Positions 20,127 through 30,262 of a stretch of 64,000 nucleotides of DNA are shown one piece after another (within the stretch, counting starts at the first letter, position 1; each line of letters starts with the position of its first letter). The stretch comes from an uncultured Nitrosomonadales bacterium (GTDB lineage Bacteria; Pseudomonadota; Gammaproteobacteria; Burkholderiales; Methylophilaceae). A program made the position numbers and the translations under genes. A model generated the notes under the pieces. The model made no database searches. It was not told where the DNA came from and saw only the letters and a program-made list of their open reading frames with translations. The stretch lies in NCBI GenBank assembly GCA_913048465.1, contig CAJWVO010000002.1, forward strand, positions 1 to 64,000. The letters are read 5' to 3'.

Positions 20127-21291
20127 AATTAAATTTATTAATAAAGTTATCTTTAATTATTTTTTGATTATCTAGAAGGAAAAGTGATAGGCTACGTATT
20201 TTATTTATCCCGACATAATCATTAGAGAATCCCTCAACTAAAAAATGAGTTAGTTTCATAAATGATTTCATTTCTTTGACTCGATTATCAAAGTATTGTT
20301 TGAGTATATCTTGGTCAATTAGATATTGATTTTTTTGTAAAAGAGTTGAGAGGTATGCGATATCACGAATAGTTAAGTTTAAGCCCTGACCTGCAACAGG
20401 ATGCATGGTATGAGCTGCATTTCCTAATACCAGAATATTTTCTGTGTATGGTTTGAGCATATATTGCTGTCGCAATGGATACACCAACTTTTCACCAATA
20501 TCTTTAACCTGTCCCAATCTTTCGCCAAAATTTTCATGAAACAATTTAATAAATTCATTATTATTTAATTTAAGCAAACCCTCTATAAAATGATTATTTC
20601 CTGTCCAAACAAATTTAGATAATGAATAATTATCAATTGGTAAAAGAGCAATTGGGCCATCCGGAGTAAAGCGCTCATAAGCAATATTTTTGTGCTTTAA
20701 TTGAGTATCTACTTCGCAAACTAACGCTGAATAATTAGCCATTTCATTGTCAACGGAAAATTCAAATTGTTTATCAAGTAAATTACCAATGCCATCAGAG
20801 AAAACTAAAAAATTATAATTATATTTTTTATCATCAACATCTCTAAAGAAATTTTCTTTAACATTTATATTAATAACTTCAGATTCAAAATGAATAGAAA
20901 TATTTTTATTAGCGTTTACTTTATCTAATAATTTTTTTATCAATTGATCGTAACGTATTACAAACCCAACAGGATCCGACTCGCCTTGATCAATTATTAC
21001 CCTTCCGAATGATTCTTTTTGGCTGGTATGAATTTTATTAATTGGAATAAATTCTAAATTTTTTTTAGGATCAATATTTATCTTTTTAAGAATGTCGATG
21101 GAACTAGCTGACAAAGCAAGTGCCCTCGATTGGTTAAGAAGCTGATCAAGATCTAATTTTTCATGGATAACTATCTTATGCTTCTCATGCACATTGAGTA
21201 ATGCAGAGATCAAGCCAGCTGGCCCTCCCCCGATTACTCGGATTAATTCAATATGACTATCCTTTGCCAATGATTGATTCCAATTCGTCAA
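20113..21291 (-). CDS. ubiH: Ubiquinone biosynthesis hydroxylase (UbiH-like FAD monooxygenase)
   Basis: Flavin monooxygenase that hydroxylates the ubiquinone ring. In contrast to its downstream neighbour, all motifs are intact: RVIGGGPAGLISALL near residue 18 (FAD pyrophosphate), FSDGIGN near residue 165 (DG motif), and VLGNAAHTMHPVAGQGLNLTIRD near residue 285. Length 392 is normal. Which ring carbon it attacks cannot be read from sequence; with the neighbour degenerate it might serve more than one position, as UbiM or UbiL do in other bacteria (inference). It overlaps pepP by 35 bases, and pepP-ubiH order is conserved from E. coli. Confidence 0.9.
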   Translation of the reverse strand: MTNWNQSLAKDSHIELIRVIGGGPAGLISALLNVHEKHKIVIHEKLDLDQLLNQSRALALSASSIDILKKINIDPKKNLEFIPINKIHTSQKESFGRVIIDQGESDPVGFVIRYDQLIKKLLDKVNANKNISIHFESEVININVKENFFRDVDDKKYNYNFLVFSDGIGNLLDKQFEFSVDNEMANYSALVCEVDTQLKHKNIAYERFTPDGPIALLPIDNYSLSKFVWTGNNHFIEGLLKLNNNEFIKLFHENFGERLGQVKDIGEKLVYPLRQQYMLKPYTENILVLGNAAHTMHPVAGQGLNLTIRDIAYLSTLLQKNQYLIDQDILKQYFDNRVKEMKSFMKLTHFLVEGFSNDYVGINKIRSLSLFLLDNQKIIKDNFINKFNYGSN

Positions 21292-22561
21292 TCTCTTTAG
21301 GACAGTTAGATGTTAAAACATCCGCTTGATTATTGTTAACCAATACATCATCTTCAATCCTGATACCAATATTTCTAAAAACTTTGGGTACTGATCTGTC
21401 ATCAGGGAAATATAATCCAGGCTCAATCGTAAGAATCTGACCATTCATTAACCTGACTGGTTTACCTTTAGGGTCAAAGTAGTCACCGACATCATGAACA
21501 TCTAGGCCCATCCAATGCGATGTCTTGTGCATGTAGAATTTTTTATATTCTTCTTTTTCAATAATCGTATTCACAGAATCTTTTAAAATTTTTAAATCTC
21601 TAAGGCCTTGAGCCAATACCTGAATAGCTGCAATGTGCGGGTCAATAAAACTATTATTTTTTTTCACTTGGCCAATAGCTGCTTTTTGGGCCTCCAAAAC
21701 AACTGCGTAAAGATCTTTTTGAGGCTCACTAAATTTGCCGCCGATAGGGAACGTTCGGGTAATGTCTGACGCATACCCCTCATACTCACATCCTGCATCA
21801 ATCAATATCAGTTCAGATTTATTGAGTTTAGATTGATTTTCAATGTAATGTAATGTGCACGCATTTTTCCCAGAGGCCACTATTGAACTATAGGCCTCAT
21901 TCCTTGCATTATGAACCCCAAAAAAATATCTCAATCGCGCCTCAACCTGATACTCATATGAATCAGATTGAATATTTGCCATGACAAATTGATGTGCACT
22001 AGATGAAATATTGGCTGCCTGCCTGATGACACTTAATTCATCTATAGACTTTACAGACCTCATTCTGTCAGCAAAGGAATTTAAAGAAATAATTTCATTT
22101 TTTAAAAAAGCATCAGCTCTTTTATTCTTTGATAAGTGATTCAATTTTTTTGAAACTAAGTCTCTTAAATTTAAATCTTCTTGGAGCAGGTAAACTTTGG
22201 AATTTTTTGCTAATAAATCTGATATTGACTCATCAAAATGCTTGAGATCAAAACCTTGATCAAATAAAAACTCTTTTGCAGCTGCAGTCGATCCATAAAT
22301 AAAGCCATCCCATATTTCTTTCGTTTTATCTTTTGTTTTTGAAAAAATCCAAGTTTTAAATGGTTTGCAATTAATTACCATTACCGCATCAGATTCTGGA
22401 AATCCAGAAAAATAATGAAAATAACTATTGGATCTAAATGGAAAAGTTGTGTCATTTGATCGTATCTGATCCGAAGAATTTCGAATGATAACGAGACCAT
22501 TCCCCAATGTTTTGGCTAACTGCTTTCTTCTTTGTTTGTAAACTTTATTTTTAATTATCAT
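21257..22561 (-). CDS. pepP: Xaa-Pro aminopeptidase
   Basis: Dimanganese aminopeptidase that removes an N-terminal residue before proline. The metal ligands are all visible: two aspartates in IDAGCEYEGYASDITRTFP, histidine in HWMGLDVHDVGDY, and glutamates in LTIEPGLYF and IRIEDDVLV. The N-terminal creatinase-like domain has RSNSYFHYFSGFPESDAVM. I start at the ATG at 22561 (434 aa); the track's TTG at 22576 adds five residues. The gene overlaps murU by 11 bases and ubiH by 35. Confidence 0.93.
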   Translation of the reverse strand: MIIKNKVYKQRRKQLAKTLGNGLVIIRNSSDQIRSNDTTFPFRSNSYFHYFSGFPESDAVMVINCKPFKTWIFSKTKDKTKEIWDGFIYGSTAAAKEFLFDQGFDLKHFDESISDLLAKNSKVYLLQEDLNLRDLVSKKLNHLSKNKRADAFLKNEIISLNSFADRMRSVKSIDELSVIRQAANISSSAHQFVMANIQSDSYEYQVEARLRYFFGVHNARNEAYSSIVASGKNACTLHYIENQSKLNKSELILIDAGCEYEGYASDITRTFPIGGKFSEPQKDLYAVVLEAQKAAIGQVKKNNSFIDPHIAAIQVLAQGLRDLKILKDSVNTIIEKEEYKKFYMHKTSHWMGLDVHDVGDYFDPKGKPVRLMNGQILTIEPGLYFPDDRSVPKVFRNIGIRIEDDVLVNNNQADVLTSNCPKEIDELESIIGKG

Positions 22562-23222
22562 TTTTATTATTCTCAAACTCTAGTCGTTCTGCCGTACCTA
22601 TATCTGACCAATATCCATGGTATAAAGATCCATCAATTTTATTATTTAAAATATAGTCATCGAGAATTGATTTTAACTTTATTTTTTCGCCTTTTTTAAA
22701 TCCCTGGAACATTTCTTTCCTGAATATTCCTATTCCAGAATAGGTAAAATCTTTGGTAAATGACAATTTTCTATCCTCTAAGCCATAATCACCAACTGTT
22801 TTAAATTCAGGATTAGGAACTAAAATTAAAAAGGCTGACACATCAGCAGACAGCTTATGCTTTACAAGAACACTGTAATCAAAATTAGTAAAAATATCAG
22901 CATTAGTCACCAAAAAAGGCTTGTTATCGAAAAATTCTAAGGCATTTACAATGCCGCCAGCAGTTTCAAGAGGTTGATCTTCTTCAGAGAATTGTATTTT
23001 AATATTAGATGAATTTTTATATTTATTTGATACAAATTCAATGATTTGATCGCCTAAATAAGAAACATTAATTAAAAACTGACTTATGCCTGCTTGTATT
23101 AATTTATTTAACTGTATTTCTAGCAAAGTTTCATTGCCAATCTTTAAGAGTGGTTTTGGGATTTTTTGAGTCAAAGACCCCATACGTGAACCCATACCAG
23201 CAGAAAGGATCATTGCTTTCAT
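22551..23222 (-). CDS. murU: N-acetylmuramate alpha-1-phosphate uridylyltransferase MurU-like
   Basis: Sugar-1-phosphate nucleotidyltransferase of 223 residues. In peptidoglycan recycling MurU makes UDP-MurNAc from MurNAc-1-phosphate, bypassing de novo synthesis and fosfomycin-sensitive MurA. The signature LSAGMGSRMGSLTQKIPKPLL is at the N-terminus, and FLVTNADIFTNFDYS carries the metal-binding aspartate. The family also includes mannose-1-phosphate guanylyltransferases; MurU is preferred because amgK lies directly upstream (4-base overlap), the known amgK-murU pairing of Pseudomonas and betaproteobacteria. Confidence 0.88.
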   Translation of the reverse strand: MKAMILSAGMGSRMGSLTQKIPKPLLKIGNETLLEIQLNKLIQAGISQFLINVSYLGDQIIEFVSNKYKNSSNIKIQFSEEDQPLETAGGIVNALEFFDNKPFLVTNADIFTNFDYSVLVKHKLSADVSAFLILVPNPEFKTVGDYGLEDRKLSFTKDFTYSGIGIFRKEMFQGFKKGEKIKLKSILDDYILNNKIDGSLYHGYWSDIGTAERLEFENNKNDN

Positions 23223-24199
23223 CTCTGTATCTCCAGATCTCTTTTTTTTAAGATTAACTCTTTTAAATAGCTTATCTTTGGATATTTTTGTGAAACATCA
23301 AGTATATAATCCTCAACCAACGGAATATCATCAAGGTACTGTTTTTTCCCATCTCGTAAAAATAATCTTTTAAAAATGCCTAAGATCTTTAGATGTCTTT
23401 GCACACCCATTATTTCAAAATCGACAAAAAAATCACCGAAATCACAAGGCATGTCAAAATTAATTCTAGCTAATTCCCAGTATTTAATACAAACATCAAT
23501 GATTTGGGAATCATTTTTTTTATGATACGCGTCTTTGAGATAAGAAACTAAATCATATGTAATTGGGCCTATTAGGGCATCTTGAAAATCTATAAGACAT
23601 ACTTTGCCATGATTAATAAGCAGATTTCTACAATGGAAATCACGATGTACAAACTTTTTAGTTTGCTGTTCTATTCTTGCTATGAGGTAAGAATAAATAC
23701 TTTCTAATTTTTTTTGGTCAAATTCTATGTCTTTTAAATACCACTCATGAAATAAATTGAGCTCATTTAAAAGAATCTTTGATGTATAAATTGGTACGTC
23801 AATATCAGAGCAACTTTTTTGCAAATGGATAATTGTTTCATTTAAATTATCAAAAATGAGATTGTCATTTTTTTTATCAAGCTTTTGGTAATGGTGCATT
23901 AATGAATAAGTTCCAAAGTCTTCCTGCAAAATGACCCCGAGGTTATTATCAAATGCATATACTTCTGGAGCTCTTACAGATCTGGCTTTCAATGATTTAG
24001 CGAGAAATAAAAATTGATCTAATGGCTCTTTGTCCGGCGGAGCAACCATCAAAATGCTTGTTTTATCTTTATCTTGAACTCTGAAGTATTTTCTAAAGCT
24101 TGCATCCTCTGAAGCCTTGGTAATCGTATATTCTGAGCCAATATTCATTTGAATAAATGTATGAACATCGCTATTAAGCTTAAAGGTTTCTTTTTCCAA
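23219..24199 (-). CDS. amgK: Anomeric MurNAc/GlcNAc kinase AmgK-like
   Basis: A 326-residue aminoglycoside-phosphotransferase-fold kinase. AmgK phosphorylates the anomeric hydroxyl of MurNAc released during cell-wall turnover. The catalytic loop is FVHRDFHCRNLLI and the metal-binding motif LIDFQDALIGPITYDLVSYLKDAY. Paired with murU by a 4-base overlap and divergent from lptD, the same arrangement as in Pseudomonas. No mupP or anhydro-MurNAc kinase gene is in the window. Confidence 0.88.
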   Translation of the reverse strand: MEKETFKLNSDVHTFIQMNIGSEYTITKASEDASFRKYFRVQDKDKTSILMVAPPDKEPLDQFLFLAKSLKARSVRAPEVYAFDNNLGVILQEDFGTYSLMHHYQKLDKKNDNLIFDNLNETIIHLQKSCSDIDVPIYTSKILLNELNLFHEWYLKDIEFDQKKLESIYSYLIARIEQQTKKFVHRDFHCRNLLINHGKVCLIDFQDALIGPITYDLVSYLKDAYHKKNDSQIIDVCIKYWELARINFDMPCDFGDFFVDFEIMGVQRHLKILGIFKRLFLRDGKKQYLDDIPLVEDYILDVSQKYPKISYLKELILKKRDLEIQR

Positions 24200-24315
24200 T
24201 TTTTACCAAAAATATTAAATGAATTAATTGATATAAATTATTGATTTTATTTGATTTATTAAAAATATCATTTAAAATATATCCCCCAGTTAAAAGATTT
24301 AAAATTTTTTATTTA

Positions 24316-26607
24316 ATGCATAAAAAAATTATCATACATTTCATTTTAACCAATATAGTTTTTTTTGGTTGCCTCTATGCGAATTTTGTTTTAGCAATCG
24401 ACAATCCTAACGACACAGATTTAATTATCGAGGGAGAGACTCTTGAAAATATTGTAGATAAACAAATTAAAGCTAATGGTGATGCCATTCTAATTAAATC
24501 AGGTAAGCGTATTGAGGCTGACCAAATTGTATTTGACCAAATATCAAATGAGCTTGAAGCTGATGGAAATGTAAAGCTAAAAAGTGGAAATACACTTATT
24601 TCAGGCGAAAAGCTGATACTTAATGTTGATGATTCAATTGGTGAAATTCCAAATGCAACTTTTGATTCGGATACGGAGAATAAGTCTGCAATTAATCAAT
24701 CTATTCGTGGATATGCAGAAAAATTATCCATTCTTGGGACAAATAAGACCAGTCTTGAAGGTGCTGAAATTACCACTTGCGAGGTAGGACAAACTGATTG
24801 GTTTATCAAAGGTACTAAAATAGATGTTGACAACAAAACAAGGACTGTTGATGCTACTAATGCCAGGATGGAGTTTAAAGGAGTACCCATTCTTTACTCT
24901 CCTAAAGTCAATTTTTCATTTAATAATCAACGTAAATCAGGCTTTTTAAGTCCAACATGGGGCACAACTACTAAAAGTGGTTTTCAAGTCAAAACACCTT
25001 ATTACCTAAATATAGCTCCCAATAAAGACGTCACCATTACACCGAGATATATGGGTAAACGAGGTTTGCAAATTGGTGGTCAGTATCGATATTTAGGTGA
25101 TAATCATAGTGGTGAAGCGAATGTGGAATTTTTGAACAATGATTTCATGACGAACCAAGAAAGATACTTACTTAACCTAAAACATAAACAAAAATTTACT
25201 GATAATTTTTCAGGCTTTTATAAGTACCAAAAAGTTTCTGACAATGATTATTTTGCTGATATGTCCTCATTAGTGAGTAGGACTTCAAGAGTTATCTTGC
25301 CACAAGAATTCGGATTAGATTATAAAATTGGTTCATGGAATACTGGACTCAGAGTACAGAAATTCCAATCACTGACCACAAGATCTCCTTACGAGAAGTT
25401 GCCGCAAGTTTTTTTAAATCGAAATGATGAGTTTTATGGAATTCAGTCTTCAAGTCAATTTGAATTCACACAATTTGATGCTAATAATTCACACAATAAG
25501 TTTGTAAGTGGTGACCTATTACCAAGGGGCTATTCAGTTGGCGACTTCAAACCTACAGGCAGCCGATTTGTTTACAATCAGGAGTTTCAAACCACGCTGC
25601 ATGAAAATAGCTACTCATATATAAGACCCAAGTTATCATTAAATTTTAGGCAATATGATATTAATCATGGCGCTTTATCAACCAATGAAAGTTTTGTAAT
25701 ACCTACTACTTCAGTTGATAGTGGAATGTTTTTTGATCGTTCATTTAATTTTTTTGGGAGCAATTTAACTCAAACATTAGAACCAAGAGCTTTTTACTCT
25801 TACACACCATTTCATGATCAATCGATGATTCCAATCTACGATACCAGATTGATGGATCTTAATATGTATAATATTTTCTCTGAAAATCAGTTTATTGGTT
25901 ATGATCGAATCCAGGACTCGAACCAGATAACCACAGGCTTAACTTCAAGGTTTATAGATTCAAATTCTATTGAAAGATTATCCCTGACTTTTGCACAAAG
26001 ATTTTACTTAAGTGATCGTCAAGTTTTAAATGACCCTCTCTATTCAAATGCTGGCTCTAGTCTTGAACGTGCCTCCAGTGATTTCTTATTTGGAGCAAAC
26101 GCAAAACTTACAAAAGACCTGACCTTTAGAACAATGACCCAATATAATCCTGAGCAAAGTTCTACTAAACGCGTTCAATATGGGTTTAAGTACAACCCCC
26201 ATCCAGGCAAGTTACTCCGATTCGATTATCGATTCATTGAAAATGCTTCAACGAATCAAACAAGACTCAAACAAACCAATATTTCAGGTCAATGGCCGCT
26301 TGGGAAAGGGTTTTATGCAATCGGTAGATACAATTTTGATTTAGAGAATTCTAAGGTAACTGAGTCTCTCGGAGGTTTAGAGTATGATGCGGGATGCTGG
26401 ACATCTCGAGTTATGCTTCATAGGCTATCGCTTGCCACTGCAGAAGAACCTAATTACAGTTTATGGTTTCAGTTAGAATTGGGTGGTTTAGGAAGCATAG
26501 GCTCTGGCAAAGCAAGGAAACTTGACAGAGTGCTGATGAGAAATATTCCTGGAGCAGCATGGGCTAGCACATTAGATAATGAAATACGACGACAAAACTA
26601 TGACTAA
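24316..26607 (+). CDS. lptD: LPS-assembly outer membrane protein LptD
   Basis: Outer-membrane barrel that, with LptE, inserts lipopolysaccharide into the outer leaflet. I start at the ATG giving MHKKIIIHFILTNIVFFG, a signal peptide; the track's TTG start adds 25 residues before it. The OstA domain (IEADQIVFDQ, EADGNVKLKSG) is followed by a large barrel (763 aa in all). The mature protein has only two cysteines, in ITTCEVG (Cys155) and DAGCWTS (Cys694), instead of the four of E. coli. It heads the lptD-surA-pdxA-rsmA operon, and lptE is at 32.7 kb. Confidence 0.95.
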   Translation: MHKKIIIHFILTNIVFFGCLYANFVLAIDNPNDTDLIIEGETLENIVDKQIKANGDAILIKSGKRIEADQIVFDQISNELEADGNVKLKSGNTLISGEKLILNVDDSIGEIPNATFDSDTENKSAINQSIRGYAEKLSILGTNKTSLEGAEITTCEVGQTDWFIKGTKIDVDNKTRTVDATNARMEFKGVPILYSPKVNFSFNNQRKSGFLSPTWGTTTKSGFQVKTPYYLNIAPNKDVTITPRYMGKRGLQIGGQYRYLGDNHSGEANVEFLNNDFMTNQERYLLNLKHKQKFTDNFSGFYKYQKVSDNDYFADMSSLVSRTSRVILPQEFGLDYKIGSWNTGLRVQKFQSLTTRSPYEKLPQVFLNRNDEFYGIQSSSQFEFTQFDANNSHNKFVSGDLLPRGYSVGDFKPTGSRFVYNQEFQTTLHENSYSYIRPKLSLNFRQYDINHGALSTNESFVIPTTSVDSGMFFDRSFNFFGSNLTQTLEPRAFYSYTPFHDQSMIPIYDTRLMDLNMYNIFSENQFIGYDRIQDSNQITTGLTSRFIDSNSIERLSLTFAQRFYLSDRQVLNDPLYSNAGSSLERASSDFLFGANAKLTKDLTFRTMTQYNPEQSSTKRVQYGFKYNPHPGKLLRFDYRFIENASTNQTRLKQTNISGQWPLGKGFYAIGRYNFDLENSKVTESLGGLEYDAGCWTSRVMLHRLSLATAEEPNYSLWFQLELGGLGSIGSGKARKLDRVLMRNIPGAAWASTLDNEIRRQNYD

Positions 26608-27886
26608 CTATATGACAAGAACTATAATTTTTCTTTGCCTGTTGTTCAATTTTGGCCTTGTTTCATCATACCAAGAATTAGATAGGATTGTTGCAGTTGT
26701 AAATAAAGATGTAATTACACTCAGAGAACTTAATGAAGGAGTTGATAAAGCACTTCTTTTTTTTCAACAGAATGCAATAGATCCACCAGAGGAAGATGTT
26801 ATCGAAAAAAAAGTTCTTGATGAATTAATAGAACAGAAAATTATCAAGGGTTATGCAGAGGACTGGAATATCAAAGCATCCCAAGAAGATATCGATTTAC
26901 TTGTACAAAATATTCTTTCAGCGAACCAAATTACCCTTGATGAATTGAAATCGAATCTAAAGCAACAATCATCATCTTATGACAAGCTAGTTAAAGGTTT
27001 AAAGTATGAAATCATTTTAAAAAAAGTAAAAAATCGGGAAATCAGTTCTAAATTAAATATATCTGATTATGAAATAAGGAAGCATAAAGAAAAGATGGCA
27101 AAAATAAGACCTGATATATTTGATTTGTCCCATATATTAATCAAATTTTCATCAGAGCCAACAGCAGAAGAAAAAAGAGAGAAGCGTAAATTTGGTGAGG
27201 AAATTTTCAATAAATTAAAAACAGAGGATTTTGGTAAAATTGCATATGAATTTTCCGACTCTCCTGATGCCAGTGAAGGTGGGGCATTAGGAAAGTTAAC
27301 ACAAAGCGAACTTCCAGAAATATTTATTGATAAATTAACTAATCTAAATGCTGGAGAGTACTCAACTCCATTTGAATCGAATAATGGAATTCATATTATT
27401 AAGATTAATCAAATTGAGAGCTACAACGAAGCAAAAAATAGCTCTCAAAAAATAAAAAAATATTTAATAAAACAAATCGTTTTGAAAACTAGTGAAGTTA
27501 CATCTGAAGATGATGTTATAAAAAAGCTTAAACGATATAAAAATGAAATAGATTCAGGTGCTGATTTCAGCGTGATAGCAAAAAAATATTCTGAGGACTT
27601 TTCGGCTAGTAATGGTGGAGAAATTGGCTGGGTTAACGAGGGACTTCTTGACCAAAAATTTGATGAACAATTAGTAAGTATTGACCAAAATGAAGTTAGT
27701 CAGCCCTTTAAGACAGATCTTGGTTGGCATATCATACAATACACAGATTCTAAGTTTGAGGATCTTGCATCAGAAAATATAGACAATAAAATTAAGTTTG
27801 AATTAATTAACGAAAGAACAGAGCTTTTTTACCAAGACTGGTTTTCATCATTAAAAGCTGAAAGTTTTATCGAAATTAGACAATGA
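26600..27886 (+). CDS. surA: Periplasmic chaperone / peptidyl-prolyl isomerase SurA
   Basis: Chaperone that escorts outer-membrane barrels such as LptD across the periplasm. A signal peptide (TRTIIFLCLLFNFGLVSS) is followed by the SurA N-terminal domain (LDRIVAVVNKDVITLRELNE), then two parvulin domains: one around FDLSHILIKFSS to GIHIIKI, one around ASNGGEIGWVNEG to GWHIIQY. Three in-frame ATGs (26579, 26600, 26612) are possible; the later two leave the better signal peptide. The gene overlaps the end of lptD, as in many proteobacteria. Confidence 0.92.
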   Translation: MTNYMTRTIIFLCLLFNFGLVSSYQELDRIVAVVNKDVITLRELNEGVDKALLFFQQNAIDPPEEDVIEKKVLDELIEQKIIKGYAEDWNIKASQEDIDLLVQNILSANQITLDELKSNLKQQSSSYDKLVKGLKYEIILKKVKNREISSKLNISDYEIRKHKEKMAKIRPDIFDLSHILIKFSSEPTAEEKREKRKFGEEIFNKLKTEDFGKIAYEFSDSPDASEGGALGKLTQSELPEIFIDKLTNLNAGEYSTPFESNNGIHIIKINQIESYNEAKNSSQKIKKYLIKQIVLKTSEVTSEDDVIKKLKRYKNEIDSGADFSVIAKKYSEDFSASNGGEIGWVNEGLLDQKFDEQLVSIDQNEVSQPFKTDLGWHIIQYTDSKFEDLASENIDNKIKFELINERTELFYQDWFSSLKAESFIEIRQ

Positions 27887-28815
27887 ACCATATAACAACT
27901 CTTGCTGTTTCAGCTGGTGATCCAGATGGAATTGGTTACGATTTATGTGCACTTCTCTATGAAAAACATCTCAATTACCATGTTGATATTTATGGAGATA
28001 AGGAAATTCTATTGTCCAGAGCCAAATTACTTGGCTTAAAAAATCTACACAATGAAAAAATCACAATTTATGATGTAAAAAATAATAAAAAGGTAAAAAA
28101 CAAAAGAGAGTTAGTTTTAGAGAGTATTAAAGGTGCAGCTGAGTCATGTATTCAAAAAAAGTCCGTTGCTTTGGTAACCCTGCCAGTTAATAAAGAAAAA
28201 TTATCCACATCAAGAAATTTATTCACTGGGCACACTGAGTATATCGCAGCATTTTTAAAAGCTCGCAATGAGCCAATTATGACTTTTATTGGAAATAAAA
28301 AACTAATAGTAGCTACCCATACAACACACATGAGTCTTCTTAATGCTATTAAAAAAGTTAAAAAAAATAACTTAATAAGTAAATTACAATTGCTTCACTC
28401 CTGCTTAAAAAATCAATTGAAAATCAAAAATCCAAAAATTTTAGTTACTGGACTTAACCCTCATGCTGGAGAAAATAACCTGTTTGGTGATGAAGAAGGT
28501 AAACATATCATTCCAGCAATTAATAAACTAAAAGAATTAGATATACATTTAGATGGTCCTGTGCCAGCTGATACTGCTTTATTAAAAAACAATACAAAGA
28601 AGTATGACTGTATTTACTACATGTATCACGATCAAGCACTGTGTGCTTTTAAATCTTTATTTTTCGACGTTGGTGTTAATCTAACGCTTGGATTGCCTAT
28701 TATAAGGACATCTGTAGATCATGGAACTGCTGAGGAATTAGTTGGCAAAAAAGAGAAAGTATCTATAAAAAGTTTTTTAAATGCCCTTGATATTGCAGAA
28801 AAATTTTCTAAGTAA
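27883..28815 (+). CDS. pdxA: 4-hydroxythreonine-4-phosphate dehydrogenase PdxA
   Basis: NAD-dependent oxidation and decarboxylation in pyridoxal phosphate synthesis; its product condenses with deoxyxylulose phosphate made by Dxs. Metal-binding histidines lie in FTGHTEYIAAFL, GLNPHAGENNLFGDEE and YMYHDQALCAFK; the start TLAVSAGDPDGIGYD is typical (usually GDPAGIG). 310 residues is slightly under the E. coli length. ATGA overlap with surA and TAATG overlap with rsmA. Confidence 0.94.
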   Translation: MNHITTLAVSAGDPDGIGYDLCALLYEKHLNYHVDIYGDKEILLSRAKLLGLKNLHNEKITIYDVKNNKKVKNKRELVLESIKGAAESCIQKKSVALVTLPVNKEKLSTSRNLFTGHTEYIAAFLKARNEPIMTFIGNKKLIVATHTTHMSLLNAIKKVKKNNLISKLQLLHSCLKNQLKIKNPKILVTGLNPHAGENNLFGDEEGKHIIPAINKLKELDIHLDGPVPADTALLKNNTKKYDCIYYMYHDQALCAFKSLFFDVGVNLTLGLPIIRTSVDHGTAEELVGKKEKVSIKSFLNALDIAEKFSK

Positions 28816-29576
28816 TGATTAAAGCAAAGAAAAAATTTGGACAAAATTTTCTTATCGACAATCAAATAATTAAATCAATTCTTGATGAAATAAAATTTTC
28901 TGAAAGAAATAAATATCTCGAAATAGGTCCAGGCATGGGGGCATTAACCAGCGAACTTCAAAAAAAGACAAAAAAATTAGATCTTGTTGAAATTGATCCA
29001 GACATGATTAATGTTCTAAGAACAAAATTAAATAGCAATACACAGCTGTTTGAAGGCGATGTTCTAGGTTTTAGTGATGAATTCTTTGAGAAATATAACG
29101 TAGTTTTAGGAAACCTTCCATATTACATTGCAACAGAAATAATTTTTAGATTTGTACCAATTAAAAATGTTGATACTTTATATTTTATGTTGCAAAAAGA
29201 GGTTGCGGATAGACTAGTTGCTAAAATAGGTACAAAAGAAAATTCCATTTTGACTAATCTTTTGGGTTTTAATTTTAGAACTGAAAAATGCTTTGACATT
29301 AAGCCAGAATCTTTTGATCCCGCCCCTAAAGTTACTTCAAGCTTTATTAAATTAACAAGGCATAAAGACTATGAAAATGAAATTACATATGTTGACTTTA
29401 AGAGAATAATAAAAGAGTCATTTAAATTCAAAAGAAAAAATCTAAAAAATAATTTAAAAAATATTTTAAATCTGAATGACTTTGAAAATCTCGAAATCTT
29501 ACCTACAAAAAGGGCAGAGGATCTATCTATTGAGGATTTTATTAAAATCACCAAATACCTGATCTCAAATGCATAG
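28815..29576 (+). CDS. rsmA: 16S rRNA dimethyladenosine transferase RsmA (KsgA)
   Basis: Dimethylates A1518 and A1519 of 16S rRNA late in small-subunit assembly. It begins KAKKKFGQNFLID, has the SAM motif LEIGPGMGALT near residue 36 and the catalytic motif GNLPYYIATEI near residue 98; FDPAPKVTSSFI is the conserved C-terminal region. 253 residues, normal length. It ends the lptD operon; a new promoter follows before adk. Confidence 0.96.
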   Translation: MIKAKKKFGQNFLIDNQIIKSILDEIKFSERNKYLEIGPGMGALTSELQKKTKKLDLVEIDPDMINVLRTKLNSNTQLFEGDVLGFSDEFFEKYNVVLGNLPYYIATEIIFRFVPIKNVDTLYFMLQKEVADRLVAKIGTKENSILTNLLGFNFRTEKCFDIKPESFDPAPKVTSSFIKLTRHKDYENEITYVDFKRIIKESFKFKRKNLKNNLKNILNLNDFENLEILPTKRAEDLSIEDFIKITKYLISNA

Positions 29577-29589
29577 AGAGAGTTCTTAT

Positions 29590-29598
29590 TGATATAAT
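29590..29598 (+). promoter_or_regulatory. Extended -10 promoter of adk
   Basis: TGATATAAT, a perfect -10 with the extended TGn element, lies 28 bases before the adk ATG. No good -35 box is needed or seen. Transcription would start near 29605, leaving a short leader with AAGGAAAAAG as ribosome-binding site. Confidence 0.7.
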
Positions 29599-29625
29599 GT
29601 TAAAGTTTTTTTATAAGGAAAAAGT

Positions 29626-30261
29626 ATGAATGTTATTCTTCTTGGAGCACCTGGCGCAGGTAAAGGAACGCAAGCTTCTTTTTTAAATAATGAATATCAA
29701 ATCCCACAAATTTCAACTGGTGATATGTTAAGAGCTGCTGTATCAAACAAAACTGAGCTTGGTATTGAAGCAAAGAATTTCATGGATGAGGGTAAGCTTG
29801 TACCTGACTCTTTAATAATCAATCTTGTCAAAGAAAGAATAAGTCATGAGGATTGTAAAAATGGATTCATGTTAGATGGCTTTCCTAGAACAATAAATCA
29901 AGCTAAGGCGATTGATGATGCAAAAATTCAAATCGATTATGTTATATCTATATCTGTTCCCGATGAAGTCATTATTGAAAGGCTTTCAGGAAGAAGGGTT
30001 CATCCTGCATCTGGAAGAACATACCATATAAAATTTAATCCACCCAAAAATGACAATAAAGATGATGTCACAAATGAGGATCTCATTATTCGCGATGATG
30101 ATAAAAAAGAGACCATTATGACAAGACTTAAAAATTATCATGAAGCAACAAAACCTTTAGAAGATTATTATAAAAACAAGTCTAATCTCAACTTCATCGA
30201 TATCGATGGAACCCTTCAAATAGAATCTATTAACCAATTTTTAAAAAAAATAATTAAATAA
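29626..30261 (+). CDS. adk: Adenylate kinase
   Basis: Interconverts ATP + AMP with two ADP. The P-loop [11 protein letters not shown] is at residues 7-17, [10 protein letters not shown] binds AMP, and [21 protein letters not shown] begins the long LID domain. The LID lacks the four cysteines of zinc-type adenylate kinases, as in other proteobacteria. 211 residues. It has its own promoter and is followed after 1 base by leuS. Confidence 0.97.
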   Translation: MNVILLGAPGAGKGTQASFLNNEYQIPQISTGDMLRAAVSNKTELGIEAKNFMDEGKLVPDSLIINLVKERISHEDCKNGFMLDGFPRTINQAKAIDDAKIQIDYVISISVPDEVIIERLSGRRVHPASGRTYHIKFNPPKNDNKDDVTNEDLIIRDDDKKETIMTRLKNYHEATKPLEDYYKNKSNLNFIDIDGTLQIESINQFLKKIIK

Positions 30262-30262
30262 A

